Part shown: positions 25,286 through 33,569 of the stretch, one piece after another | How positions within the stretch are numbered: the first letter of the stretch is position 1 | Layout: each line of letters opens with the position of its first letter | NCBI GenBank assembly: GCA_035511075.1 | Contig: DATKFW010000131.1 | Span: 218,250-282,249, forward strand | Length of the DNA stretch: 64,000 nt | Direction of reading: 5' to 3' | Source of the DNA: DATAUD01 sp035511075 | GTDB lineage: Bacteria; Verrucomicrobiota; Verrucomicrobiia; Limisphaerales; Palsa-1400 | The notes under the pieces: model-generated | What the model was told of the DNA's origin: nothing | The model's input: the letters and a program-made list of their open reading frames with translations, nothing else | Databases searched by the model: none | Position numbers and translations under genes: made by a program

Positions 25286-26965
25286 TCACTTTCGGTCGCG
25301 ACGATTGGCTGATTTGCGCAAATCCTCCGCGTGGCGGCGTGCGGCTTCCCCCTGGCCGCCGAGCATCCGCGCAAGCTCCTGGACGCGGCCGGGCGGGTCC
25401 AGCAGCGTGATCTCCGAAATCGTGCGGCCCTCTTCCTGCCGTTTGGTCACCACGAAGTGCGAGGAGGCGCCGGCCGCCACGGCAGCCAGGTGCGTGATGC
25501 AAATGACCTGATGCCGCCGCGCAATCTGCGACATCTTTTGCCCCACCACAACGGCAGTTTCACCGCCGACATTGGCGTCGATCTCGTCGAAGACCAGCAG
25601 CGGAATCTCGTCTTCGGCGGCCAGCACGGTTTTGAGCGCGAGCATGACGCGGGACATTTCGCCCGAAGAGGCGATGGCGCGCAATGGCCGGGCCGGCTCG
25701 CCCGCGTTGGGCGCGAATTGAAATTCCAATTCGTCCATTCCCGACGGCGTGACCGCATCCGTGGCGCGAATCTCAATGTTGAAATGACTCTGCTGAAAGC
25801 CCAGGCCCTGCAATTGCTGCGCCGCGGCTTTTGCCAGTTTCGGAATGGCCTTGCGGCGGTGCGCGGACAATTCCCCGCCAACCTCCGCGATTTGCCGTCG
25901 CAACTTCTCCAGTTCGCCGTTGAGCCGGGCCAATTCGGCGTCGCGCGACTCGAGTTGGCGCAGCTTCTTTTCGGCATCGGCGCCGAAGGCGATCACGTCG
26001 GCGGCCTTCCCGCCGTACTTGCGCCGCAGGGAGTGAATGACATCAAGCCGCTGCTCCAATTGCCTCAGGCGCGCCGGATCGATCTCCACGGTGTCGGCAT
26101 AGCGGCGCAGCGCCGATTGCAATTCACCCCAGGCGCCGGCGGCCTGCTCGTGCGCGGCCAGCAGAGAGCCGGCGCCCCCGTCCAAACGTTGCAAGGCTTG
26201 CAGGGTTCGCCCCAATTCACCCGCCCGCCTCAGGAGCGAATCATCCTGTTCGCTCAGCAGATTGAGCGCGGCCTGGGACAATTCCAGCAGGCGCGCGGCG
26301 TTTCCCGTCCGTGCGAACTCCTGCTGGAGCCGCTCCTCCTCGTCCGGCAGCAACTTTGCCGAGGAAATCTCGTTGACTTGAAAGCGGAGCAGGTCCAGTT
26401 GTTGCGCGTAGGTTTGTTCATCCACGATCAACGCGCCTTTTTCCGCCTCCAGGGCGCGCTGCCCGGCGGCCAGCGCGGCGAATTTTTCCCGCGTCGGCCC
26501 CAGTCCGGCGAAGGCGTCCAAAATATCCAGTTGCCGCGCGGGATGGAGAAGCGACTGATGTTCGTGCGGCCCGTGCATATCGACCAACTCCCGCCCGATG
26601 CCGGCCAGGACCTGGAGAGTGGTGGGCGAACCATTGACAAATTGTCGGTTGGCGCCGCCGCCGGTGAAGACGCGTTTGAGGATCAGTTGGTTTTCCGCGC
26701 AGGGTTCCAGGCCGTTTTCTTCGAGAATTTTCTTCACGGCGTCGGCATTGCGTCCGAGTTCAAACACCGCCTCAACCGAGCAACTGTCGCAACCGGCGCG
26801 GATGAGTGTGCGATCGGCCCGTTCGCCCAGCACGAGGTCCAGGGCGCCGATGATAATGGATTTGCCGGCGCCGGTTTCGCCGGTGATGGCGCTGTAACCG
26901 GCCTCCAGGAGCAAGGTCAGATCGGACACCAGGGCGAGATTCTTGATGCGCAACGTGCTCAACAT
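25286..26965 (-). CDS. recN: DNA repair protein RecN
   Basis: This 559-residue SMC-like ATPase starts MLSTLRIKNLALVSDLTLLL. It has Walker A GETGAGKS at about 30-37, two long coiled-coil arms (for example residues 160-230 and 290-370), the SSGEMSRVMLALKT signature and Walker B LLVFDEIDANVGG, followed by ICITHLAAVAA. RecN is recruited to double-strand breaks and promotes end cohesion during recombination. The frame is open 42 bases upstream, but ATG 26965 begins the family N-terminus. All ATPase motifs are intact. Confidence 0.92.
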   Translation of the reverse strand: MLSTLRIKNLALVSDLTLLLEAGYSAITGETGAGKSIIIGALDLVLGERADRTLIRAGCDSCSVEAVFELGRNADAVKKILEENGLEPCAENQLILKRVFTGGGANRQFVNGSPTTLQVLAGIGRELVDMHGPHEHQSLLHPARQLDILDAFAGLGPTREKFAALAAGQRALEAEKGALIVDEQTYAQQLDLLRFQVNEISSAKLLPDEEERLQQEFARTGNAARLLELSQAALNLLSEQDDSLLRRAGELGRTLQALQRLDGGAGSLLAAHEQAAGAWGELQSALRRYADTVEIDPARLRQLEQRLDVIHSLRRKYGGKAADVIAFGADAEKKLRQLESRDAELARLNGELEKLRRQIAEVGGELSAHRRKAIPKLAKAAAQQLQGLGFQQSHFNIEIRATDAVTPSGMDELEFQFAPNAGEPARPLRAIASSGEMSRVMLALKTVLAAEDEIPLLVFDEIDANVGGETAVVVGQKMSQIARRHQVICITHLAAVAAGASSHFVVTKRQEEGRTISEITLLDPPGRVQELARMLGGQGEAARRHAEDLRKSANRRDRK

Positions 26966-27103
26966 TGTCAGCAGGCCAGACTTTAAGATTCTGAGGCCAA
27001 ACTTCAAGCTTTAGCGCCTGTTTTGAAGGTCATCACTCCGGCCACCGGGCACCTCGCCGGGCCCAAACTTTTGGTTGAATGTCACCATGCGGCGTGATTT
27101 GTT

Positions 27104-27364
27104 ATGGCTATGAATGTATCGCTGTTGCACTGGACAGGCTGGGTGGAGCGCCGCGTCAAAAACAAGGAATTTTCCAGCGTCAGTGAATGCATCCGCCATT
27201 GTATCCGGATGGCCGACGCCATCGAGCGCGTGTCAGGACCGGCGGGCGCCAGTTTCTCTACGCGAGCGGAGCTGGAGCACGTCCTTGAAGAAGCGTTTGC
27301 CGCGCCCGCCGCCCCGCTCACACAGGAGCGCAAGCGCCGCATCGCCAGGGACGCTGGATTGTGA
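27104..27364 (+). CDS. ParD-like antitoxin
   Basis: The 86-residue protein has a ribbon-helix-helix start (MNVSLLHWTGWVERRVKN) followed by EFSSVSECIRHCIRMADA, the ParD/CopG pattern of an N-terminal beta strand and two helices. The C-terminal part (ELEHVLEEAFAA, LTQERKRRIARDA) would wrap the toxin. A second ATG two codons in is equally plausible. Its stop overlaps the GTG of the toxin gene by 3 bases. Expected role: bind ParE and repress the operon. Confidence 0.75.
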   Translation: MAMNVSLLHWTGWVERRVKNKEFSSVSECIRHCIRMADAIERVSGPAGASFSTRAELEHVLEEAFAAPAAPLTQERKRRIARDAGL

Positions 27365-27674
27365 GGTATGAGCTAACCGGGATTGCGGAGGATCAATTAG
27401 TGACGATCGCCCGGTACATCCGTCGCGACAATGTCGATGCGGCCTGGCGGTTTCTCGCAGCGGCGTACAAGGAATTTGAGTTTGTGGGGAAATGGCCGCA
27501 AGCGTCTCCACTGGCCCGGCTTCGCAAGCCCGCGCTTAAAGGGGTAAGGTATCGCCCTGTCCGCCGCCCCTTCCAAAACTACCTGATCTTTTATCGAGCG
27601 GAAAGGATCGCGTGCTGATCGGCTCGGTACTTTGGGGCGGCATGAACTGGACGGATGATTTAAGCGTTTTCTAG
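27361..27674 (+). pseudogene. ParE-like toxin with C-terminal frameshift
   Basis: Reading from GTG at 27361 gives a RelE/ParE toxin core: ELTGIAEDQLVTIARYI, WRFLAAAYKEFEFV, RKPALKGVRYRPVRRPFQNY and LIFYRAERIA. It then stops at 27616-27618. Two bases further in phase the missing end of the family is present: KDRVLIGSVLWGGMNWTDDL to a stop at 27674, matching the normal RVLHGARD-type C-terminus. A 1-base deletion near 27601-27604 (run GCGGAAAGG) explains the shift. The toxin is probably inactive, unless the truncated 85-residue form still works. Confidence 0.65.
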
Positions 27675-27737
27675 CGGATGTTTTGCCTCAAGGACTAAAC
27701 CGCTCGTATTCTAATCGATCCAACGTTAAACTAACGC

Positions 27738-28523
27738 ATGGCTTTTTGGGCTATTTTTCTCGGCTCTGGCACTTCCCAGGGGGTGCCGATCATCGGAAAG
27801 GATTATCCGCCGGAATTTCTGGCCAATCCGAAGAATCACCGCACCCGCCCCTCGATTTATGTGGCCACCGACACCGTCAAACTGGTGGTCGATACCACCC
27901 CGGAGTTCCGCCTCCAAATCCTGCGCGAAAATATCCGCTGGCTTGACGCGGTCGTGTTTACACATTCCCACGCCGACCATATTATGGGACTGGATGATTG
28001 CCGAAGGTTTTGCGATTTGCGCGGCGGGACGGCCTTGCCTGTCTATGCCAATGCGGCGACTATGGCCGATTTGCGCCGGGTCTTTCAGTACGCCTTTTGC
28101 GCGGAGACCATTCCGAAGGGCTATTTCATGCCCGACCCGCATATTATCGACGGCCCGTTTTCATTGGGCGACCTGGAAATCATTCCTTTGCCGCTCCCTC
28201 ACGGGCAGGCGGGAACAAACGGTTACCTCTTTGTTCAGGGAGGCAAAAAACGGCTCGCCTACATGAGTGATTGCAAAGAAGTTCCCCAGCCGGTCGTTGA
28301 GCAGGTGAGGGGTGTGCACGTGGCGGTGTTGGACGCCTTGAGGCGCGCGCCGCATCCGACGCACATGTGCCTGGACGAGGCACTGACAGCCGCGCGGCGA
28401 ATTGGCGCCGGCCGAACGTGCTTCACGCATCTGACCCATGACTTCGACCATGACATCGCCCAGGCGGAATTGCCGGCCCAGGTGGAATTTGCTTATGACG
28501 GCTTGCGCATCGATTTGGCTTAG
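27738..28523 (+). CDS. MBL-fold metal-dependent hydrolase (PhnP-like)
   Basis: The 261-residue metallo-beta-lactamase fold begins FLGSGTSQGVPIIG, has the zinc motif THSHADHIMGLDD at about 75-87, a further metal His in LPLPHGQAGTNG, Asp in YMSDCKEVP and a late His in CFTHLTHDFDH. This set matches PhnP/RNase Z-like phosphodiesterases. PhnP acts on cyclic phosphates; the substrate here is unknown because no C-P lyase genes are near. Start ATG is unambiguous. It overlaps the next gene by 29 bases. Confidence 0.85.
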   Translation: MAFWAIFLGSGTSQGVPIIGKDYPPEFLANPKNHRTRPSIYVATDTVKLVVDTTPEFRLQILRENIRWLDAVVFTHSHADHIMGLDDCRRFCDLRGGTALPVYANAATMADLRRVFQYAFCAETIPKGYFMPDPHIIDGPFSLGDLEIIPLPLPHGQAGTNGYLFVQGGKKRLAYMSDCKEVPQPVVEQVRGVHVAVLDALRRAPHPTHMCLDEALTAARRIGAGRTCFTHLTHDFDHDIAQAELPAQVEFAYDGLRIDLA

Positions 28524-30099
28524 GAGTCTCGTGGTCCTGGCGGCCCTGGCGTCTGCGCTCCAAGGCGCGGAACCAGGCAGCACGGCGGTGGTTGTTTACA
28601 ATTCGCGTTTGCCGGAGTCCAAGGACGTGGCCGAGCATTACGCAGCCCGCCGCAACGTCCCGCCGGATCAAGTTATCGGATTGGACCTCCCAACCGAAGA
28701 AACGATGAGCCGCGCCGACTATCGTGACCAATTGCAGCATCCGCTGCTGCAATTCCTGGTGGATAAGAAGCTGATCGTTTATCCGTCGCCGGACGCTATT
28801 CAGCCGTCCAGCGCCAGGATTCGTTACGTGGTCCTCTGTTACGGCGTCCCATTGCGAATCGCCGAAGACGCCTCCTTGGTCGAGCTGGTCGAGGCCAAAA
28901 TCCAAAGCGAGGTTCGCCGCAATGGCGCTGCGGTGGATTCCGAGCTGAGCCTTCTGCCCATGCGGGACCCCAACTTGCGGTTGGCAGGCCCGTTGCGCAA
29001 CCCCTGCTACGGAGTCACCAATGCCTCGTGGCTCAATCCCACCAACGGACTGTTGCTGGTCGCGCGATTGGACGGGCCAACGGCAGAGATCGCCCGGCAA
29101 TTGGTGGACAAGGCCATGGACGCCGAAACCAACGGCCTTTGGGGACGGGCTTACTTCGACCTCCGGGGCCTGACCAGCGGCCCTTACAAGGTGGGAGACG
29201 ATTGGATCGGCGCGGCCGCAGAAATATCGCGGCGTTATGGATTCGAGACCGTCGTCGATAACCGGCCCGAGACCTTTTCCGTCGCTTTTCCGATGAGCCA
29301 GATCGCGCTGTACGCGGGCTGGTACGATGGCGCTGTTTCCGGCCCCTTCACGCGGCCGAAAGTCGAATTCATGCCGGGCGCCTTCGCCTATCATTTGCAA
29401 TCCTTCAGCGCCCAATCTTTGCGGACCACAACGAAATCATGGTGCGGCCCCCTTTTGGCCGCCGGGGCGACCGCAACCATGGGCAGTATCGATGAACCGT
29501 ATTTGGAGGGCACGCCCAACGTCGGCCTGTTTTTCGCCCGCTGGTTGTCGGGATTCACCTTTGGCGAAGCGGCCTACGACAGTCAACAGTCGTTGTCGTG
29601 GCAGACGACGGTCGTTGGCGATCCCCTTTATCGCCCTTTCGGCCAGGACCCGCGCGCGCTGCACGAAGCCTTGCTGCGTCGCCATAGCAAGTTGATCGAA
29701 TGGTCGCATTTGCGCGTCGTCAACCGGAGTCTTAATCTCGGTGTCAAGCCCAGTGAGTTGATCGGCTACCTCACTGACAAGGAAGTGCCCCAGGACAGCG
29801 CGGTGTTGACGGAAAAGCTTTCAGACCTTTACCAAATGCAAGGCGAGGATTCCCTGGCGATCGATGCCTGCCGCCGCGCTTTGGACCTGGACCCAACGCC
29901 CCAGCAAAGAGTCCGGCTCACGATGACTTTGGCGGAAAGGCTTGTGGCGGCCGGCGAAAGCCGCCAGGCGCTTGCCGTTTATGAGGACTTTCGCCAGAAA
30001 AACGCCGACTACCCGGACCAAGCCGGACTGAGCAAAAAAATCCTCCAACTGGAGCGGCGCATTCACCCCGAGTTCCTCCGTCCCGATACGACGCGATAG
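28495..30099 (+). CDS. TIGR03790 family exported protein with TPR-like tail
   Basis: The 534-residue protein has a signal peptide (SIWLRSLVVLAALASALQG). It then has the TIGR03790 features: VVVYNSRLPESKDVAEHYAA, RRNVPPDQVIGL, VVLCYGVPLRI, LLVARLDGPT, AYFDLRGL and the GATATMGSIDEPYLEGTP segment. The last 110 residues form two TPR-like helix pairs. Function is unknown; the family occurs mainly in Verrucomicrobiota, Planctomycetes and some Acidobacteria. The start at 28495, inside the hydrolase gene, gives a clean signal peptide; the open frame reaches 28438. Confidence 0.8.
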   Translation: MTACASIWLRSLVVLAALASALQGAEPGSTAVVVYNSRLPESKDVAEHYAARRNVPPDQVIGLDLPTEETMSRADYRDQLQHPLLQFLVDKKLIVYPSPDAIQPSSARIRYVVLCYGVPLRIAEDASLVELVEAKIQSEVRRNGAAVDSELSLLPMRDPNLRLAGPLRNPCYGVTNASWLNPTNGLLLVARLDGPTAEIARQLVDKAMDAETNGLWGRAYFDLRGLTSGPYKVGDDWIGAAAEISRRYGFETVVDNRPETFSVAFPMSQIALYAGWYDGAVSGPFTRPKVEFMPGAFAYHLQSFSAQSLRTTTKSWCGPLLAAGATATMGSIDEPYLEGTPNVGLFFARWLSGFTFGEAAYDSQQSLSWQTTVVGDPLYRPFGQDPRALHEALLRRHSKLIEWSHLRVVNRSLNLGVKPSELIGYLTDKEVPQDSAVLTEKLSDLYQMQGEDSLAIDACRRALDLDPTPQQRVRLTMTLAERLVAAGESRQALAVYEDFRQKNADYPDQAGLSKKILQLERRIHPEFLRPDTTR

Positions 30100-30213
30100 A
30101 GCCGTCGCGTTGCCGCGAGCGAACCCTTCCCAAGCCGGCTGTTGACCCGGGCGCAGTTTTCGGATTCAATCAAGCCACTTGGGCGCGGCTTCCCACCCGT
30201 CTCCCCATTTCCA

Positions 30214-31260
30214 ATGCTCACGCAACAAGCCATTCTGGATGCCCTCAAGGCAGTGAAGTATCCCGGTTATACGCGGGATGTCGTCTCCTTCGGCCTGGTA
30301 AAAAGCGTCACCGTCAACGGCGGGGCAGCCAGTGTGACAATGCAACTGACGGGCGGCAACGCGCAGACCGCCCAATACATCAAGGCCGAAGCCGAAAAAG
30401 CCCTGCGCGCTTTAAAAGGAATCGAGCAATTGCACGTTGAAGTCCTGGCGCCCGCGGGTCCTCAAGCGTCCGTCCAGGGGCAAAGCCCGTGGTCAGCGCA
30501 AAAAGGGGTGCCGGGTATTCGCCGTGTCGTCGCCGTCGCCAGCGGAAAAGGCGGCGTCGGCAAATCGACCGTCTCGGTCAACCTGGCATGCGCATTGCAT
30601 CATCTGGGCGCGAAGGTCGGGCTGCTGGATTGCGATATTTACGGACCGAGCATCCCGTTGATGATGGGAATTCACGACAAGCCGACGATCAGCCCGGAGG
30701 AAAAACTGGTCCCTCCTGTGAAACATGGCGTCAAATTAATGAGCATGGGATTCCTGATCGACGGTGACGCCCCGGTCATTTGGCGCGGGCCGATGATCAC
30801 CAAGACCATCCAGCAATTCGTCGCGGATGTGATGTGGGGAGAATTGGATTTCTTGTTGGTCGATCTGCCCCCGGGAACCGGCGATGCCCAACTTTCCTTG
30901 TGCCAGACCGTCCCGCTTGATGGCGGCGTGATTGTGACCACCCCGCAGGAAGCCTCCCTGGGCGTCGTTCGCAAAGGCATCGCCATGTTCGAGAAGGTCA
31001 ACGTCCCGATCTTGGGAATTGTCGAAAACATGAGCTACTTTACAACGCCCAACGGCGACCGGGTCGAAATCTTCGGCCACGGCGGCGGCCGTACGGAAGC
31101 CGAGCGGCGCAAGATCCCATTCCTTGGCGAAATCCCGATCTATGTGGAAATCCGTCGCGGCGGAGACTCCGGCGTGCCCGTCGTCGTATCTAGTCCTCAA
31201 GCGCCTTGGGCACAAGCATTTATAGAGATTGCAAAAGCCTTGCGTGAGATTCTTAAATAG
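30214..31260 (+). CDS. mrp: Mrp/NBP35-type iron-sulfur cluster carrier ATPase
   Basis: The 348-residue protein has an N-terminal DUF59 domain (ILDALKAVKYPGYTRDVVSF), then a P-loop deviant Walker A in ASGKGGVGKSTVSVNLA at about residue 110 and the switch motifs LLDCDIYGPSIP and LLVDLPPGTGDAQLSL. It continues GIVENMSYFTTPNG, where the CxxC motif of many relatives is absent. It assembles or transfers Fe-S clusters to apoproteins in the cytoplasm. ATG at 30214 starts the domain; the frame is open to 30142. It is followed after 17 bases by another DUF59 protein. Confidence 0.85.
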   Translation: MLTQQAILDALKAVKYPGYTRDVVSFGLVKSVTVNGGAASVTMQLTGGNAQTAQYIKAEAEKALRALKGIEQLHVEVLAPAGPQASVQGQSPWSAQKGVPGIRRVVAVASGKGGVGKSTVSVNLACALHHLGAKVGLLDCDIYGPSIPLMMGIHDKPTISPEEKLVPPVKHGVKLMSMGFLIDGDAPVIWRGPMITKTIQQFVADVMWGELDFLLVDLPPGTGDAQLSLCQTVPLDGGVIVTTPQEASLGVVRKGIAMFEKVNVPILGIVENMSYFTTPNGDRVEIFGHGGGRTEAERRKIPFLGEIPIYVEIRRGGDSGVPVVVSSPQAPWAQAFIEIAKALREILK

Positions 31261-31277
31261 CGTACTTTAGTTAGCCT

Positions 31278-31637
31278 ATGGACCGTGCAACCGATGCCGG
31301 AGAAAGTAGCGCCAATCCAAGCTTGGGCAGCGACAGTTTACAGGACTTGGTCTGGGAGCAGTTGCGGCAATGTTACGATCCTGAGATTCCCCTCAACATC
31401 GTGGATTTGGGTTTGGTTTACAGCGTCGCTGTCGAGAGCGGCCAGGCCAACGTGAAAATGACCCTCACTTCGCCTGGTTGCCATTTGGGCGGCCAGATCG
31501 CTGGCAATGTGCAGGAACGGCTTTTGGCTTTGGACGCCATTGAGGAGGCCAATGTCGAGTTGGTTTGGGACCCGCCCTGGCATCAGAGCATGATCAGCCC
31601 CGAAGGCCGGAAATCTTTGGGTTTGGAAGGCGTTTAA
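31278..31637 (+). CDS. DUF59/SufT-like metal-sulfur cluster assembly factor
   Basis: The 119-residue protein contains the MIP18/DUF59 core: LRQCYDPEIPLNIVDLGLVY and the Cys-containing MTLTSPGCHLGGQIAG, then VELVWDPPWHQSMIS. The conserved Asp-Pro-Glu and single Cys are intact. SufT-like proteins help mature Fe-S proteins. With Mrp directly upstream it forms an Fe-S maturation pair. The N-terminal 20 residues are low in conservation. Confidence 0.88.
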   Translation: MDRATDAGESSANPSLGSDSLQDLVWEQLRQCYDPEIPLNIVDLGLVYSVAVESGQANVKMTLTSPGCHLGGQIAGNVQERLLALDAIEEANVELVWDPPWHQSMISPEGRKSLGLEGV

Positions 31638-31649
31638 ATTTTATTTTTG

Positions 31650-31678
31650 TTGATTACTTAAGATTGTAACAGTATTGT
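31650..31678 (+). promoter_or_regulatory. candidate sigma-70-type promoter
   Basis: A TTGATT box (31650-31655) and a TATTGT box (31673-31678) are separated by 17 bases, in an AT-rich gap after the Fe-S genes. They lie 30 bases before the small conserved gene, which may head the pyrR operon. Confidence 0.4.
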
Positions 31679-31708
31679 CGCCGCCGCGTCACAATCAATT
31701 CAGCGCGT

Positions 31709-31933
31709 ATGTCGAATACAACAGAAACCAATTTTGGGACCGACCTGGTACGGAAATCCTCCCTCTACCGCGAATTTCAGGCCGAACGGGATGAAATACT
31801 GAAGCACAAATGGATCGAATCGGAAAAGGCGGGTCATGACATCGGCTTTGAGCGGGCTTTGACTGACTGGATCATCAAACACCGGTCTAAATGGCGCAAG
31901 AGCCGCCACCCAGCCGTAATGCAGGGCGGCTAA
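31709..31933 (+). CDS. small conserved hypothetical protein
   Basis: The 74-residue charged protein has the pattern LYREFQAERDEILKHKWIES, then EKAGHDIGFERALTDWIIKH and RSKWRKSRH. This resembles a widespread small-protein family in bacteria with no known function (similar blocks occur in several DUF-type proteins). It has no signal or membrane segment and has a basic C-terminus that might bind nucleic acid. It lies upstream of the pyrR leader and may be read through into it. Confidence 0.6.
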   Translation: MSNTTETNFGTDLVRKSSLYREFQAERDEILKHKWIESEKAGHDIGFERALTDWIIKHRSKWRKSRHPAVMQGG

Positions 31934-31957
31934 AGCTGGCGGGATTGAGTTTTCGGT

Positions 31958-32009
31958 TGGGATCAGGATTAAGAGCAGGCTGCCCGATCCCAGGCCCGAC
32001 CCTGCTCTT
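31958..32009 (+). promoter_or_regulatory. candidate pyrR leader with two exclusive hairpins
   Basis: Bases 31958-31964 pair perfectly with 31986-31992 (TGGGATC/GATCCCA). Bases 31971-31979 pair perfectly with 32001-32009 (AAGAGCAGG/CCTGCTCTT). The two helices interleave, so only one can form without a pseudoknot. This is the arrangement of an attenuator with anti-terminator and terminator hairpins, 39 bases before pyrR. The T-run after the second hairpin is weak (CCTTTAAA). A PyrR-binding consensus is not clear. Confidence 0.45.
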
Positions 32010-32047
32010 CGATACCTTTAAATGCGATCCAGCGAGGTCGCCAAGGC

Positions 32048-32623
32048 ATGAAAAACAGTACAAATTCCGGTGCCGGCCCTGAGGGCGCGCCTCCCCATTA
32101 CGCTGTCGTTCTGGACGCCGCCGCCATGCACCGCGCCCTGACCCGCATCGCCCACGAAATCGCCGAGCGCAACGAGGAAAGCGCCGAAGTAACGCTCATT
32201 GGCATCCAGCGTGGCGGCGTTTTTCTTGCCCACCGCCTGGCAGGAACTCTGAATTCCATCTGGAATCACCCCGTGCCGGTCGGCGCGCTGGACGTCGGGA
32301 TGCACCGCGACGATTTGGGCCATCACGCCGCGCCCAACATGCAGCCGACAATCATACCGTTCGACATCACCGGAAAAACAGTCATTCTTGTCGATGACGT
32401 GCTCTTTAGCGGACGAACAACCCGCGCCGCATTGGATGCCTTGAATGATTTTGGCCGCGCCAAACGGATTCAATTGGCCGTCCTGGTGGACCGCGGTCAT
32501 CGCGAACTGCCGATCAAGGCTGACTTTGTCGGCAAGAATGTTCCGACCTCGACTCGCGAACGAATCGAAGTGCATTTTCACGAGGAAGGCGACACCGATC
32601 AAGTGACTCTTCAAAACGTGTGA
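32048..32623 (+). CDS. pyrR: PyrR bifunctional regulator / uracil phosphoribosyltransferase
   Basis: The 191-residue phosphoribosyltransferase has the PRPP-binding loop TVILVDDVLFSGRTTRAALD near residues 117-136, the ALTRIAHEIAERN helix and the IGIQRGGVFLAHRL segment, plus PVGALDVGMHRDD typical of PyrR. PyrR binds the leader of pyr mRNA when UMP is high and causes termination; it can also make UMP from uracil. It stands directly before pyrB, the classical arrangement. The N-terminal 15 residues are extra. Confidence 0.9.
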   Translation: MKNSTNSGAGPEGAPPHYAVVLDAAAMHRALTRIAHEIAERNEESAEVTLIGIQRGGVFLAHRLAGTLNSIWNHPVPVGALDVGMHRDDLGHHAAPNMQPTIIPFDITGKTVILVDDVLFSGRTTRAALDALNDFGRAKRIQLAVLVDRGHRELPIKADFVGKNVPTSTRERIEVHFHEEGDTDQVTLQNV

Positions 32624-32626
32624 GAG

Positions 32627-33568
32627 ATGCTCTGGAACCGAAAACATCTCCTGGACATCCAATCAATCTCCGCGGAGGAAATTCTTACGGTGCTGGACAC
32701 CGCGCGCGCCTTTAAGGCCGTCGGCGAGCGGGCCATCAAGAAGGTGCCCGCCTTGCGCGGCAAGACCGTCGTCAACCTCTTTGTCGAGCCTTCCACCCGC
32801 ACCCGCATCAGCTTTGAACTGGCCGCCCAGCGTCTGACCGCCGACGTTGTCAATTTCAGCGCCGAGGCCTCTTCGTTTCGCAAAGGCGAAACATTGAAGG
32901 ACACCGCGCGCAATCTCGAGGCCCTTAATGCGGACATCATTGTCATTCGCCACAGCGCCAGCGGCGCGCCCCATTTTCTTTCCCGCTTCCTGCGCTCCAG
33001 CGTCATCAACGCCGGGGACGGCGCCCACGAGCATCCCACTCAGGCGCTTTTGGACGCGTTCACCATTCGGGAAAGAAAAGGCAAAATCGAGGGCCTCAAC
33101 GTCACGATTCTCGGCGATATTCTTTACAGCCGCGTGGCCCGCTCCAATATCTGGTTGCTGACAAAGCTGGGTGCCCGGGTGACTTTGTGCGGCCCCGCCA
33201 CCCTGGTCCCGCGTGTCTTCGAGCGCCTGGGTTGCCGCGTCACTTACAATGTCGACGAAGCCATCGCCGATGCCGACATCATCCACCTGCTGCGCATTCA
33301 ACATGAGCGCCAGAGAAAGACGATGTTTCCGAGCATCGGCGAGTACACCAGTCTGTTTGGCTTGACCCAGGCGCGATTGGCGCGGACAAAACCGGAAGCG
33401 CTCATCATGCATCCGGGCCCCATTAACCGCGGCGTCGAAATTGACAGTCAGATCGCCGATTCCGGCCGCTCCCTCATTCTGGACCAGGTGACCAACGGCC
33501 TGGCGGTGCGCATGGCGGTGTTGTTCCTCATCAACGGCGGCCAGGGCCCCCAGGGTATCGGCGCTTGA
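32627..33568 (+). CDS. pyrB: aspartate carbamoyltransferase catalytic chain
   Basis: The 313-residue enzyme carries the carbamoyl-phosphate motif FVEPSTRTRISFELAAQ, the INAGDGAHEHPTQALLD motif and the aspartate loop HPGPINRGVEI. It forms carbamoyl-aspartate, the first committed step of pyrimidine synthesis. The start is 4 bases after the pyrR stop, so the two are co-transcribed. pyrI is not present, nor is pyrC, which usually follows in PyrR-regulated operons. Confidence 0.93.
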   Translation: MLWNRKHLLDIQSISAEEILTVLDTARAFKAVGERAIKKVPALRGKTVVNLFVEPSTRTRISFELAAQRLTADVVNFSAEASSFRKGETLKDTARNLEALNADIIVIRHSASGAPHFLSRFLRSSVINAGDGAHEHPTQALLDAFTIRERKGKIEGLNVTILGDILYSRVARSNIWLLTKLGARVTLCGPATLVPRVFERLGCRVTYNVDEAIADADIIHLLRIQHERQRKTMFPSIGEYTSLFGLTQARLARTKPEALIMHPGPINRGVEIDSQIADSGRSLILDQVTNGLAVRMAVLFLINGGQGPQGIGA

Positions 33569-33569
33569 T

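Noticed and set aside
25331..26986. 551-residue open frame on the plus strand
   Set aside because: It is antisense to recN, which has all SMC-type ATPase motifs.
33541..33569. Possible fluoride riboswitch before crcB
   Set aside because: Only one base separates pyrB and crcB, and no riboswitch-like motif is visible near the start.
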